Positions 22,852 to 33,801 of a DNA stretch of 64,000 nucleotides are shown in pieces. The notes beneath the pieces are model-generated. The model made no database searches. It saw only the letters and a program-made list of their open reading frames with translations, and was not told where the DNA came from. The DNA is from Atriophallophorus winterbourni (Eukaryota; Platyhelminthes; Trematoda; Plagiorchiida; Microphallidae): NCBI GenBank assembly GCA_013407085.1, contig JACCGJ010014419.1, forward strand, positions 52,582 through 116,581, given 5' to 3'. Position 1 is the stretch's first letter; each line of letters starts with the position of its first letter. The position numbers and the translations under genes are program-made.

Positions 22852-25006
22852 TTACAAATTTTCTTTATCGAACCACGTTAAATCAAAACCGATATACAGC
22901 ATGGGGATGATTATGATGGCGAATAACATCGTGCATGTAAGCACTACCGATTGCTCAGCTTCAAGGCTGAATGCATAGATTGGCGTGTATTGATCAACCT
23001 CCGATCGTTTCTTCTCCACCAGTTGTTGATGATATTCGACGGATGTGGCGTATTGCAACGACGAGGCCATGGCGATCAGCTGACACGCCAACGTGACTAG
23101 ACGGATTGCCCAAAGTCGATTGATTATAAATATTGTCGGCATGGAAATCAGCGCCATCATTCCAAACAACACGATCCAGCGTGCCATCACGTGAAAAGAA
23201 TACGCCCGATGCGTACTTTTGATTACCGCGTTCCACAATTGTCGCATTGCTAGAAGGTGTTCGCAAAAGTACTGGCTTACTTTGTCGTCTTCCGGCGACA
23301 GTCGACATTCCCTTTCCATCAGCCCGCCTCGGGGTGATTCATTCTCGAAGCGCTTGAGTGGATCTGTGTGAAATCCAATCCGTTTGATCAACTGAAATAT
23401 GAGCATTGTTCCGTGAAGGGTTTCATTGATTTAGTTTTGTAAACAATTGTTTAAATGATTTAAGCCGTGGTGACCATAATTCCGCACCGTACGCAGACGC
23501 AAGATGGGCATCAACAATATTTTGTAACACTACTGCAGCGGCCTAGCACTCTATCCAGCGTCTGAATCACATCACCCATGCGGCAACGGAGATGATCACC
23601 GAACACTATGTGCCCCATTGGCCTGATTGCCCCGGTCAAATTCACGTTCGTTCTCATTATCGGAAGAGTCCACTCGGTCAAATTTAACCGCAAGGCCAAA
23701 CTTTATAAGTTACAACAACACATGATGAGTGGCGACAACTACGAAACAAGTCGTGATTCCTGTCCTGCTTTTCAATAATACTTATAATGAGAATCTGACT
23801 TTAAACAAAAACACTGCAATATCTCAGATTAAGTAAATTCTATGGCTGTGAGGCAGTTTGCCTAGAACGAGGCTTCTGATGTTATTGTGATGCGTTTTAT
23901 ATTCTATTTTTTTAAAATTCGAATTCGAGTGAAAAACATTTTATTCATTAAGTAATCTTAGCGACCATATAGGCGTCATGAGTTTTGAAAGCTTATAAAA
24001 TGTTCTAATTAAGTCGGCGATGAACGTTGGACTCAAGCTTATTTAGGCCTAAATTAACAAATTTGAGTGTCAGGTTAGAATTACTGAGCTTTGCAAATTC
24101 ATCCAATTCTTTAGGTTCTCGGAGACGTTTCTCACTACGCACGGTGTATCATAGTTTATCAGAAAAGTCACATTTCCAGGTTAGGGTCGTCGTTCTATCG
24201 AACAATGTTATATAGATAGGAATTTTCGGATTCCCAAACACAGTATAATAACTAAATCCTAACTAGATTTGGGTTGGTTCAGCCAACTTTAACTGTGATA
24301 TTGCTGCAACGAATCAATTGTATTTGACTTGCGCTTTTAGGGTGCCAAGGCCCTGGCTTTACAAAAGGTATAATTGAACTAAAAATGTCAAGTACATAGC
24401 GCCTGTAGCTATGTGGATTAGGTTTCACGTTGGGTTATATAACTATCGAGTGTAAACGTTATTTGTCTTTAAAATTCGATTTACAATGTGTTAGCCAGTT
24501 TGCAATGAAAAGCTCAAGTTCTTGCGTTAATGTAACCTTACTCTTTTGCAAATTATCATTTATCTGTCTACGATAATTGACCCAATCCAACATGAAATGG
24601 ACTTCATGTGAAATCAATGCAGTCAACAGTATGGTGAAATGGACTTACTGCTAAACGGTATCCAACCGGTTGAACTGGGACGTTTGGCTGGCGAATTGCC
24701 TTCAAGGTAATTCGATGGATGAAAAACTTGTCGCACGTAATCACGTAACACATGCTGCATAAAAATATCAGATAAAGGATCACGTAGGCACTCAATTTTC
24801 CTTTTTGGAATTTGTTCAAATTAGTCCACCATCCAGCAACAAAAATAGGAATTGTCTCCGCATTCACCATAACCGTCAAGGTCAAAACGTGTGTGTTCAA
24901 AATCGTTTGGATCAATGGACACGTGATCATCTCCGCAACGGTCCGAGGTTTCTCATCGTAGTCAAACTCACGCGAATCACTCACAAAGCTTGATGAAATA
25001 ATTTTG
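22852..25006 (-). CDS. Unrecognised multi-pass membrane protein, two exons visible
   Basis: Exon A is about 25006-24649. It carries MSDSREFDYDEKPRTVAEMI-like cytosolic sequence and a membrane segment SAYVILYLIFLCSMCYVIT, and ends YRLA at a strong donor (GTAAGT). Exon B is 23391-22852, entered after TTTCAG in the same phase (0) and ending at TAA. It has a charged stretch (HTDPLKRFENESPRGG), then WIVLFGMMALISMPTIFIIN, RLVTLACQLIAMASSLQYAT and VVLTCTMLFAIIIIPMLYIG as likely membrane helices. The intron is 1257 bp. The true start is not identified: no in-frame ATG exists at the 5' edge of exon A, so earlier exons probably lie above 25006 on this strand. About 290 residues are visible. No family was recognised, and I see no pore or enzyme motif. 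Confidence 0.65.
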
Positions 25007-25009
25007 CTG

Positions 25010-25940
25010 AGTTTAACTCTATATTATACCGAGTGGGTATTCTGTCAGTCTGAACATGTTATTTTCAGCAATAAGCTATTCACCTTTCTGAATCTATAAT
25101 GTGTTTCTGTTATCGACAAAAACTACGCGATATTTACCATTTTCGAAGTTTCTAGTTGGCTTTTGGTTTCACCTGTCCTCCAGGATCTCTTCAAATTTAC
25201 ACTAGTACAGGATTCACGGGATAGTTGAAAATCCCGCTAGGTTGCATGTGTGCGAACACATATCGGGCTAACAGGTTATGATTTTGAAGAACTCATTAAG
25301 TTCGATATTCCAGCGACATGAGTCTACCTACTAAATTGGTGGTGTTCAACGGTTGGATCAAGTTTGTGGGGCGCTGTGCGGTCGGCAAATGTTGATACTG
25401 ACAGTAGTGATTGTTCGTTGGCTTCTGACATTAGTCATTAGCCATATTAGACAAACACTTGGTAGGTGCTGGCCCGTGACGATCGAAAACGATATACGGC
25501 AAAGCACTTTGCACGAGTCGCAGTTTCACGGTGGATACGACGTTCGAGTTTCAATCGCACGGTCCAGATTCAAATTCTATCTATTTACACATTTAATGAA
25601 ATGTGGCTGACCCGGATCTAAGGTTCAAAATGTGTACCGACGCCACCCCACGAAGTGGTTAAAATTATGTCGATTGACGCTTTGTGCGTGAGCGAGCCAA
25701 TGACGCGTTATGAGTGAAAAACCGGGATGGTGTTCATCACGAATTTACTGATTAATTGACGCTGTTTTTGATTCTTGCACTATCCTACAATACCTAGGTA
25801 TGTTGTCCCCGTCTTGAAAAAATACGGTTCCTTTCCTCGTTCAACCCATATCCTTATTAAAAGTGTAAGAGCGCGAGTGGAATTTTAACGATAGTAATGA
25901 AACGAAAAAATTATCTACGGCAAGTAGAATATAACACCAC
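25010..25940. other. Unassigned stretch upstream of the membrane protein gene
   Basis: Should contain the missing 5' exons if the gene is real. An ATG directly followed by a donor (ATG|GTAAAT) occurs on the minus strand near 25135, but this alone is not evidence. Confidence 0.3.
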
Positions 25941-25944
25941 CCTC

Positions 25945-26060
25945 ATTACAAGATTCAAGATTCAAGAATTTATGGTCTCAAAATGCACATAGCTTCACAA
26001 TTACCATATCACAGTAAATATACGTTCAGGAAATAGGTATAAAATAAACATGTAATGTCA
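25945..26060 (-). repeat. CR1-like LINE 3' terminus
   Basis: TTCAAGATTCAAGAATTTATGGTCTCAAAA resembles 36485-36530 and ends in direct copies of TTCAAGA. This is the short terminal repeat type typical of CR1 3' ends. Only about 100 bp are recognisable. Confidence 0.5.
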
Positions 26061-26744
26061 AGTATACATATGTTAATGCAAGATTTTCAAGTTATTAGGT
26101 ACTAAGTACACTGAACTATTACAAATGTTGATTTCATTTTCGTTATTCCGTCGTATAAGCATTGAATAAGTAGCGGATAATCTTCAATAGCATAATTTTT
26201 AATTTGATTTAAGGACGCATATGAGCTGCAGGTGGCTAATCAAACACTATCGCTAAAAGAGTCTCGGGCTTAGCTCTACCAATCACCAATTCATGGTTCA
26301 AGCCAAAATAACATTCTGTCACAAAGTAACGACAGAAAATATCTATGATCAAACGTTATAGCGTTATATACCCCGCTTGTTGCGAACTATGTAGAAACCG
26401 ATCAGCTCTCCCTGACAGCTCTTCACACTAGATGTAGCATGCGATAATAGCGATTGAATCTGATGACCAACTTCACATCTCGAGAATCGAGCCGAATGAT
26501 TTGTTATGTTCGTCACTACTCATAAGTAGCAATCATACTTTAAAATATCACGGCATTCGCAACTGTTGTTTTGGATGTGTGCATCTCCCTTTCAAAATAA
26601 AAAAAAGCACTCAAAGGCAATATTTGAAGTTCAGCGCTTAAAAGTTATTTTATTGATCACTCGAAGATGGTAGAGTACAAGCCATAAGCAAGCGTTCAGT
26701 CCTGCAAGTCAAATGTTCCGGTGCCATTGCTTTCTTAAAACATC
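26061..26744. other. Unassigned stretch
   Basis: No supported feature. Confidence 0.35.
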
Positions 26745-26823
26745 AGAATGAAAAGTGTTCTGAATTCTCAAAGCGCGTAAGGATGACCAAAGTAATGTGT
26801 TGCTCACATCCCCATCCCTTATA

Positions 26824-26865
26824 CTCCACTACCGGTTTCTGGCTGTTTGCCGTCGTCAGGTGGAG
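26824..26865 (-). ncRNA. Hammerhead ribozyme motif, array unit 1, intact core
   Basis: On the minus strand: CTCCAC, CTGACGA, CGGCAAACAGCCA, GAA, ACCGGT, A, GTGGAG. Stem I is six perfect pairs (CTCCAC with GTGGAG). Stem II is GGC/GCC around AAACA with a C.A mismatch next to the core. Stem III is only A-U and C-G with a two-base loop. Predicted cleavage is after the A preceding GTGGAG. Confidence 0.72.
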
Positions 26866-27064
26866 ACAGTAAGGTGAGGTTCAGCGAGCCTTGAAACAGT
26901 GTTAAAGTGGTAAACAAAGATATACTTGTATGCCACTGTTATATAGGGTTCGTACAACGAACCTTGATGTTCAGACACGGAATCACAAAGTGATTCTGGG
27001 TTGACCACTCAAGGCGATTATGGATGACCATAGTAATGTGTTGCTCACATCCGCATCCCTTACA

Positions 27065-27106
27065 CTCCACTACCGGTTTCTGGCTATTTGCCGTCGTCAG
27101 GTGAGG
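27065..27106 (-). ncRNA. Hammerhead ribozyme motif, array unit 2, intact core
   Basis: Same layout as unit 1, with CTGACGA, GAA and ACCGGTA kept. Stem I has one mismatch and one G.U (CCTCAC against GTGGAG). Confidence 0.68.
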
Positions 27107-27304
27107 ACAGTATGATCGGGTTCAGCAAGCTTTTAAACAGTGGTAAAGTGGTAAACATAGTTACACTTGAATGCCACTGTTATATAGGATTCTTAAAACG
27201 AATCACGGTGCGCAGATATGGAATCACAAAGTGATTCTTGATCAAGTACTAAGGCGCTTAAGAATGATCAAAGTAATGTTTTGCTCACATTCCCATCCCT
27301 TACA

Positions 27305-27347
27305 CTCCACTACAGGGTTTCTAGCTGTTTGTCGTCGTCAGGTGGAG
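27305..27347 (-). ncRNA. Hammerhead ribozyme motif, array unit 3, intact core
   Basis: CTCCAC, CTGACGA, GAA and GTGGAG are kept. Stem III reads ACCCTGT, one base longer, giving a three-base loop. Confidence 0.68.
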
Positions 27348-27512
27348 AGAGTAAGATCAGCTTTCGTGAGTGCTCTACCAAAAATCACTTTGTGATTCCG
27401 CGTCTGAACACCGTGGTTCGTTGTACGAACCCTATATAACGGTGGCATACAAATATATCTTTGTTTACCACGATATCACTTTTTTAAGTCTCGCTGAACC
27501 AGATCTTACTGT

Positions 27513-28516
27513 CTCCACCTTATGACGGCAAACAGCCAGAAACCGGTAGTGGAGTGTAAGGGATGGGGATGTGAGCAACACATTACTTTGGTCATCCATA
27601 AGCGCCTTGAGTGATTGACAAATAATCACTTTGTGATTCCGTGTCTGAACATCGTGGTTCGTTGTACGAACCCTATATAACAGTCGCATACAAGTATAAC
27701 TTTGTTTACCACTTTACAAATGTTTCGAGGCTCACTGAACCTGATCATACTCTCTCCACCTGACGATGGCAAACAACGAGTAACCGGTAGTGGAGTGTAA
27801 GGGATAGGGATGTGAGCAACACATTACTTTGGTCATCCCTAAGTGCTTCGAGTGCTAGACAATGTTTCACTTTGTGATTCCGTGTCTGAACATCGTGGTT
27901 CGTCGTATGAACCCTATATAACGGTGGCATACAAATATAACTTTGTTCACCACTATATCACTTTTTAAGGCTCTTGAACATGACCATGCTGTCTCCACCT
28001 TATGACGGCAAACAGCCAGTAACAGGTAGTGGAGTGTAAGGGATGGGGATGTGAGCAACACATTACTTTGGTCATCCATATGCGCCTCGAGTGCTAGACA
28101 AAGTATCACTTTGTGATTCCGTGTCAGAACATCGTGGTTCGTTGTACGAACCCTATATAACAGTCGCATACAAGTATAACTTTGTTTACCACTTTACAAA
28201 TGTTTCGAGGCTCACTGAACCTGATCATACTCTCTCCACCTGACGATGGCAAACAGCGAGTAACCGGTAGTGGAGTGTAAGGGATGGGGATGTGAGCAAC
28301 ACATCATTTTGTACATCCATAATCGCCTTGAGTGCTAGACAAAGTATCACTTTGTGATTCCGTGACTGAACATCGTGGTTCGTTGCACGAACCCTATGTA
28401 ATGGTGGCATACACGTATAACTTTGTTTTCCACTTTAACACTGTTTCAAGGCTTGCTGAACCTCATCTCACTGTCTCCACCTGAGGATGGCAAACAACCA
28501 GTAACAGGTAGTGGAG
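27513..28516 (+). ncRNA. Five hammerhead motifs with damaged cores (array units 4-8)
   Basis: Positions 27513, 27754, 27993, 28234 and 28475 start the stem I strand. Units 4 and 6 read CTTATGA (G5 to U). Units 5, 6, 7 and 8 read GTA for GAA (A13 to U). Stem I CTCCAC/GTGGAG is perfect in all five. Both changes hit invariant core positions, so these copies should not self-cleave. Units 5 and 7 are near-identical, as are 6 and 8 in their second half, suggesting the array grew by duplicating pairs of units. Confidence 0.7.
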
Positions 28517-28715
28517 TGTAAGGGATGGGGATGTGAGCAACACATTACTTTGGTCATCCATATGCGCCTCGAGTGCTAGACAAAGTATCACTTTGTGATT
28601 CCGTGTCAGAACATCGTTGTTCGTTGTTCGAACCCTATGCAAAAGTGCCATCCAAGTATAATCTTTTTTACCATTTATCCACTGTTTCTAGACTTGATGA
28701 ACCTTATCTTACTGT

Positions 28716-28757
28716 CTCCACCTGACGACGGCAAACAGTCTGAAACCGGTAGTGGAG
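28716..28757 (+). ncRNA. Hammerhead ribozyme motif, array unit 9, intact core
   Basis: CTCCAC (28716-28721), CTGACGA (28722-28728), CGGCAAACAGTCT, GAA (28742-28744), ACCGGT, cleavage base A (28751), GTGGAG (28752-28757). It is the only plus-strand unit in the array with an undamaged core. Confidence 0.72.
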
Positions 28758-28790
28758 TGTAAGTGATGGTGATGTGAGCAACACATTACC

Positions 28791-29399
28791 TTGTTCTGAA
28801 TTCTATTTTTTGTTTACCTTCAAATAGGTTTTCTGTCGGGAGATTTTTTGATAAATAAATGATAAACATCAGCTCTGAATAACTTGTATGCTTCCGATGA
28901 AATTCTGTTTCTTATGTCGCTGCACCTTATTTGTGATTTACTCTCGAGTAAGTACTTATAATGTTGCAGCCCATGGGGTCGATTCCAACTATGGACAGGT
29001 GTTATGACCAGACATTAAATAATACAGCGTATGGCAATTTACAGGAGCTGTAGAAAGAAAGGTTTGCGGTCCTGAATGAGGTCTTTGCGGGGATATCCAC
29101 AATCAAACTCAGGTTTGATGCTGTGCTCAATTTGTGAAGATTCACTGTATGTTTAATATTTGCTTCATTTTTCAACGAAGATAACTTAAACAACGTTTCA
29201 AATTTGAAGACACGTTTGAGTTATGCTGGTTACACCAATATTTTTAATCACATGTAAGCAAACATGTACATTGGATTAAAAACGGGTTTTATAAAACGCA
29301 TTTGCGCGCATTTCCTTCATTTACACAACATTGCTGTTTGCACTTATTGGGTTCAAACACTATAATCAGACTCCCTATGGATTGCTTGTTCAAGCCCAT
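28791..29399. other. Unassigned stretch
   Basis: No supported feature. Confidence 0.35.
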
Positions 29400-29585
29400 A
29401 GATCAAACCGCATCCACATGTGTATTTTTGTTTGTTTTAACAGGATGGTTGTACCCACCTTATCCCATAGTGGCTTCAAAGTTCAAACTTCATTCAATAT
29501 TTCTCCACTGTTTAGAGGCATGAAGATGCTCATCGTAATCCTTTTACCTGATGAGTTCAAATAACACGAAACCAGTCTTCTACGT
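29400..29585 (+). repeat. Family C repeat, related to B, with hammerhead-like core
   Basis: Shares the GGATGGTTGTACCCACCTTA-like start, ATAGTGGCTTCAAA and CTCCACTGTTTAGAG with 60575-60735, and its ribozyme segment with B. At 29548-29577 it reads CTGATGA, GTTCAAATAACAC, GAA, ACCAGT, C. The core is canonical, including a GUC cleavage triplet and a G-C pair closing stem II. Stem I is not formed by the immediate flanks. Confidence 0.6.
29541..29577 (+). ncRNA. Hammerhead-like core in family C
   Basis: Canonical core residues but no obvious stem I, so probably inactive. Described under the enclosing repeat. Confidence 0.4.
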
Positions 29586-29784
29586 ATATGTGATAGAACT
29601 AAATCAATAAATATATGTTTTGTTTATGTTTTTATTTTGTTTGTTCGGATAAAATATTTTAACCGCAAACAGTTTAGCCAAGCACATTACACATCAACAT
29701 ATCTAGAATTGGATTAGCATGCCACACAAACAAACACAAACAGACAAACAAGCACAATAAATTTTGGTCCTATTACAGGTACAA

Positions 29785-29880
29785 CTGGATACCGGTTTCG
29801 GCTCTTTACCATAATCAGGTAAAGACAGCAAGCTTGGGCTCAATGAACCTAGTTTTTCTACGGGACTTGTCACCACCAAC
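29785..29880 (-). repeat. Family C-like repeat fragment
   Basis: The minus strand reads TTTACCTGATTATGGTAAAG then AGCCGAAACCGGTA, a hammerhead-type segment with G8 changed to U, followed by sequence unlike B. Confidence 0.5.
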
Positions 29881-29909
29881 TCAGGTTTACAGAAGTGTGT
29901 TTCAAAACA

Positions 29910-30256
29910 AACTCACTCACTCACTCAGCCCTCTCCGTGCCTAGTGGCACATGAGGCGAAGACAACTTCACGCCAGTGGTTCCGGTCTATCGCTGCTTCC
30001 GTTGCCGTCTGCACCGTGAATCCTTGTGCATGTAGTTCGCGTTCCAACGTTCTGCGCCAAGTTTCCTTGGGCCGTCCCCTTTTCGTTTACCTTGCGGAAG
30101 CCAGTGAATGGCTATCTTCGTATGCGAACTGGGATCCATCCTGCATACATAACCGAGCCACTGATCTGTTGTCTTCGTTTCCGTAGCAATGTAGGTTTTA
30201 CGGGGTAGGGTTGTTAGCCCTAAGCCCAACCCTCCTCCTTTCTCAGACGGGCACAA
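29910..30256 (-). pseudogene. LINE C-terminal tail with (TGAG)n end
   Basis: Reads DQWLGYVCRMDPSSHTKIAI then HWLPQGKRKG. After a frame shift the second frame gives the classic tail ETWRRTLERELHAQGFTVQT, then AIDRNHWREVVFASC, and a stop. A short (GAGT) run follows at about 29910-29930, a plausible 3' tail. This is the C-terminal zinc-finger-adjacent region of RTE or related LINEs. It is a short truncated copy. Confidence 0.75.
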
Positions 30257-30259
30257 AAT

Positions 30260-31384
30260 GCCATCTCATTATGTTTTCTGTTCTGAGCTTCACTCCTGGG
30301 CTGACGATGCTTCTTTGTGAGAGGCGAAAATTGCACCAAAACGCTCTAACCGATTGCATACAAATCTTGTTTGACAACACGAACTGCCATGAACAAATTA
30401 TGATTAATTACTTAAAGATGCCCTTTCAAATAGAATATCTAAAATCAGATTGATAACGTTTGGAAGAGATTTGCGAAAGACTTGAGATCAATACTGAGAA
30501 AATAGGACGAACTATATGACGGTCCATCACCCGTTTACAGTTTAAAACAGTACTGTCAATCATCCTAGCTAAAAGTTGACGCGTTAATCAGAATTGAACA
30601 TAACAAATACAGTTCTCGTATTTTACCGTTACACAACTTTTAAAATGACAAAGAATCGCTCAGAAATATATCAAACACTCATTAATATAAATACTCACCA
30701 CATAGTTTAGTTGCTTTTGTTGATGCTTTTCTAGCACGTGTTTCGAAAATATGGAATTTCGTGACCTCAGTGTAACATGGATCGATTGAAAAACTCAATT
30801 GTTCCTAGAAATACCAAATTGCATAACAGAGCACACCAAACGCTTGGTTATAAAGGGCAACCACACGATTATGTCACGTCTCCACTTGTGTCGATAGTGA
30901 TTGTCTATGCACCAGTGTTAGAGAGATTTTGTATGGAAACAATCTGTTTGAAGTAATAGCGATGAGTTTATTAACGGTTTCATTTTCGCTGTACTTTACG
31001 CTGTGTGCAGCAAACGTTCGAACGTCATATACTACTTATTAATAAAAATCTGACTTTAAACAAAAACTACAATCATGCTGTTATTGGAATTTTGCAAAAA
31101 TATTCCAAACAGTTACTGGTGCTACATTGCACCAACTGTGGGACTTAGATTAGTCCCCACATGAAAGCTAAATTTCAATTTGCAAATGAGGATTTATCCT
31201 CGAAATCGCAAACGGCACATTCATCAACAAGGTCACACGCTAAACCATACAACTGAATACTACACAACCTTAAGAATTAAGATTTTATCGTGAAAAAAGC
31301 AATTGCTTTACATGTACCATTGCATGACAACTATTACAAAATATAAAATGTAATCAAAAACACATTGTTGCATGTTTGTCTGGG
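30260..31384. other. Unassigned stretch
   Basis: AT-rich; no coding block or repeat recognised. Confidence 0.4.
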
Positions 31385-31840
31385 TTCATGTTGATTCAAT
31401 ACACAGGGCCGATTATGGGGTGTTGTTTGATGTATGCATCTAGTTTTGCTTTAAAAACATCAAATGTTGTTGCATTCACAACGTCTTGCGGTAGTGCATT
31501 CCATAGAAAGCGGATACGCACAGAGAAGAAATGGCGCCGACAGTCAAGTCTTGATTGCGGTATTGCGAGGCAACTTGAGTGACTACGTGTATTCCGATGG
31601 GAAATTATTTTTATTAGATCTCAGAGCGGGTGGTTTTCGATTCGCAGTATTTTGTATGCTAGAATAACGTCACTCCTCATTCGCCTCTGTGTAAAATCAG
31701 ACAAAACTAGTGTGGCCATTCGCTCTTGATATGGGACATGTACACGTACACGTTGAATCTTTTGGTGCGATAGTGAGCTGTCGACCCTAACATTTTCCTG
31801 CTTCGGTGAAAGACCTCAAAAGCAAGGCAATTCAAGGTTT
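31385..31840 (-). pseudogene. CR1-like LINE C-terminal fragment
   Basis: The minus strand reads FTQRRMRSDVILAYKILRIE, then LSAPFLLCAYPLSMECTTA, with stops. These are the last segments of the LINE RT protein, related to 2840-3600 and 5338-6290. Confidence 0.7.
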
Positions 31841-31844
31841 TTAC

Positions 31845-33801
31845 TTTTCAAAATAGCAAAAAATCAAAATGTAAGTGTATAAAACAAGATATGCAATAAG
31901 AGAAAACAGTGTATAAGTAGTCGGAAAACGGATAATTCAATAAAAACGTCTAATTTCATTTCAAAGTCATGCAAGCTATTAGAATCAGCAATGGTAGAAA
32001 GTAAACTGTTCCAAGTAAAGGAGACACGGACAAAATAAAATTACCTTTTACAGTTCAGGCGGAAATGGGGAACGACCAGCATATATTCATGAGTCCGATA
32101 TTCCTCGTATCCCTTCGCGTGAATAGGCGTAAGAGATTTTTTGGGGTATGCAATATTTTGTAACGTAGGATTAGGTCCCATCTTATTCGTCGATAGGGAA
32201 AGTCGAACAGATGCATTTGCGCTATCCTTTCTTTATAAGGATTGTTTCAGATTCTGAGAACTAGTTTTGTTGAGCGGTGATAGATGCGCCATATAAGTTC
32301 TAAATCCTTCTTGGGCTGCACACCGTGTTCCCGGACCTGTCTCAAATATGTATTCATGATCCTTGGGAATATCTTGGGCGAATATTTCCAAAATACCTGT
32401 TTCAGTAGATTTAGGACACGCGTTGTATTTTCAAAGGCTGGAATAGTTTCTGACACGTCAACTACTGATTCACTTGGTAGTGTTTCTATTGGACTTTGTG
32501 GTGCATCCATATTTCCAATATAAAGTTTCGATGCGTTTAGTCTAATTTCTCGTGGCCTTAGTCTGCGGCCATTTTCCCAAATAGTTTTGACCGTGTTCAC
32601 CATATATTTACGCAAGAACGTTATTTTAAGGGGCTTTGGACCGATGCACTTATAATTCATAGATTTCGGGATGCGGAACGAGACCGTCACAGCTACATCA
32701 AACAAGCCAAGTATATCACTGAGGTATCTCCATTGTAGCTGATCGTGTTTTCGCTGCACTGCCTTATCAGATGCTTCATCAGTTTCTGGGACTCCCAAAA
32801 GTATTAAACTTCGATCATCCTTCTGCTTCGTTTGGTCTTGTTTCTGGGAGCTATGGGTTTTTTCCAACCTGGGTACATCAGCGAAGATTCTTGCAGCGGT
32901 CTCTGAACTCTCCCTTAGCAGGAGATCCCTTTCAGAGTTGACCGTGATTTTAAGCAATCTTGGTTGGTTCAAATTTGAGGAAGTTGGTTTAAGATTCAGT
33001 CTTTTCAATGACAGTGGTTCAACTGGCTTTAAGACCATACTGCCGCACAACCTTCGACTTTCTTCTTTATCGTGCTTCAGCCTGTCCCCTAGTTTCCTTT
33101 ACGTTGGTGCAAATCATGCTTAGTCCATGTACATTGTGTGCCTGTCGCTTTAGCTGGTTGCTGGACGTTTCAACTGTCTTAGATCGAATACCTTTTCTAT
33201 CCACTTATGGTTTTGAACCTGAGGGTTTTCGCGGAACCTTCAGATGAGCAGGTGGTTTTCTCTTCGTAACATTTTGCGACCACATGCCTTATCAGTAGCA
33301 TTTGTTAAGGTGGCGTCTTGATGAAAAGAAAGCTCTGCATGAATCACCGGAACATTTGCAACAGCCGAACCTACGTGTTGAATGATCTGCGAAGATACCG
33401 AGTTTATCTGACTGGTATTACCGTCGGTGGTCTCCGATCTATCCAAACCTATACGGGCAAACTGAGAATTCGGAGTGGTGACCAGAGTCTCTACCGATGT
33501 TTTCAATGTTTGCATGAGGAGCTCTAAGCTCATCATCCGAACATCCAGGTTACTTTGTTGGACACTTGTTCGAGCAGCTAAATCTGCGTTTGGTTTAGTT
33601 CGACCATTTTTGTACACCAGGCATGTTTTCATCATTCAGGGTCGATAACGCCTCCGGGGTCAATGATTTGTCACCTTTTGCATGAAATGTGTGGGAACAG
33701 TTGCGACACGTGACAGATTTGACCTTGCCACTGAAGACTTTCATGCAGACGACGAACGCTTCGCGAACATCAGATTGTTTCATGTTAGCGGGACCAACCA
33801 A
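31845..33801 (-). pseudogene. CR1-like LINE, ORF1 fused to RT 3' end by internal deletion
   Basis: 33801-33595 carries a PHD-like finger (VCMKVFSGKVKSVTCRNCSH, then TFHAKG). 33635-33240 is the polar middle of ORF1. 33050-32247 is open for 267 codons: first the ORF1 nucleic-acid-binding domain (RSLILLGVPETDEA, LQWRYLSDILGLFDVAVTVS), then, without a stop, RT C-terminal sequence (TTRVLNLLKQVFWKYSPKIF, RIYHRSTKLVLRI). The whole endonuclease and RT palm are missing. The 3' UTR ends near 31845 in AAAAACCTTGAATT, as in the 16885 copy. It cannot be functional. Confidence 0.85.

Larger units (their letters stand above)
26745..28790. repeat. Tandem array of nine ~241-bp family B units in two divergent blocks, each with a hammerhead motif
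   Basis: Units recur with a 241-bp period. The stem I element of the ribozyme lies at 26865, 27106 and 27347 (minus-strand block, three units) and at 27513, 27754, 27993, 28234, 28475 and 28716 (plus-strand block, six units; one interval is 239 bp). Orientation flips near 27366-27395, so the ribozyme strands point away from each other. Each unit also has two near-perfect hairpins, AATCACTTTGTGATT and GGTTCGTTGTACGAACC (with variants), and most have a TATA-like CCTATATAAC just after the second. No ORF of note. Tandem monomers with a type I hammerhead resemble metazoan retrozymes or the terminal repeats of Penelope-like elements; which of these it is cannot be decided here. Confidence 0.9.

Noticed and set aside
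23511..23699. 62-codon minus-strand frame inside the intron of the membrane protein gene
   Set aside because: Exons A and B join in phase without it; no convincing acceptor and donor pair was seen around it.
26745..28790. CRISPR-like interpretation of the regular array
   Set aside because: Whole 241-bp units are repeated with no unique spacers, and the genome is eukaryotic.
29944..30208. Plus-strand open frames
   Set aside because: They are shadows of the minus-strand LINE tail.
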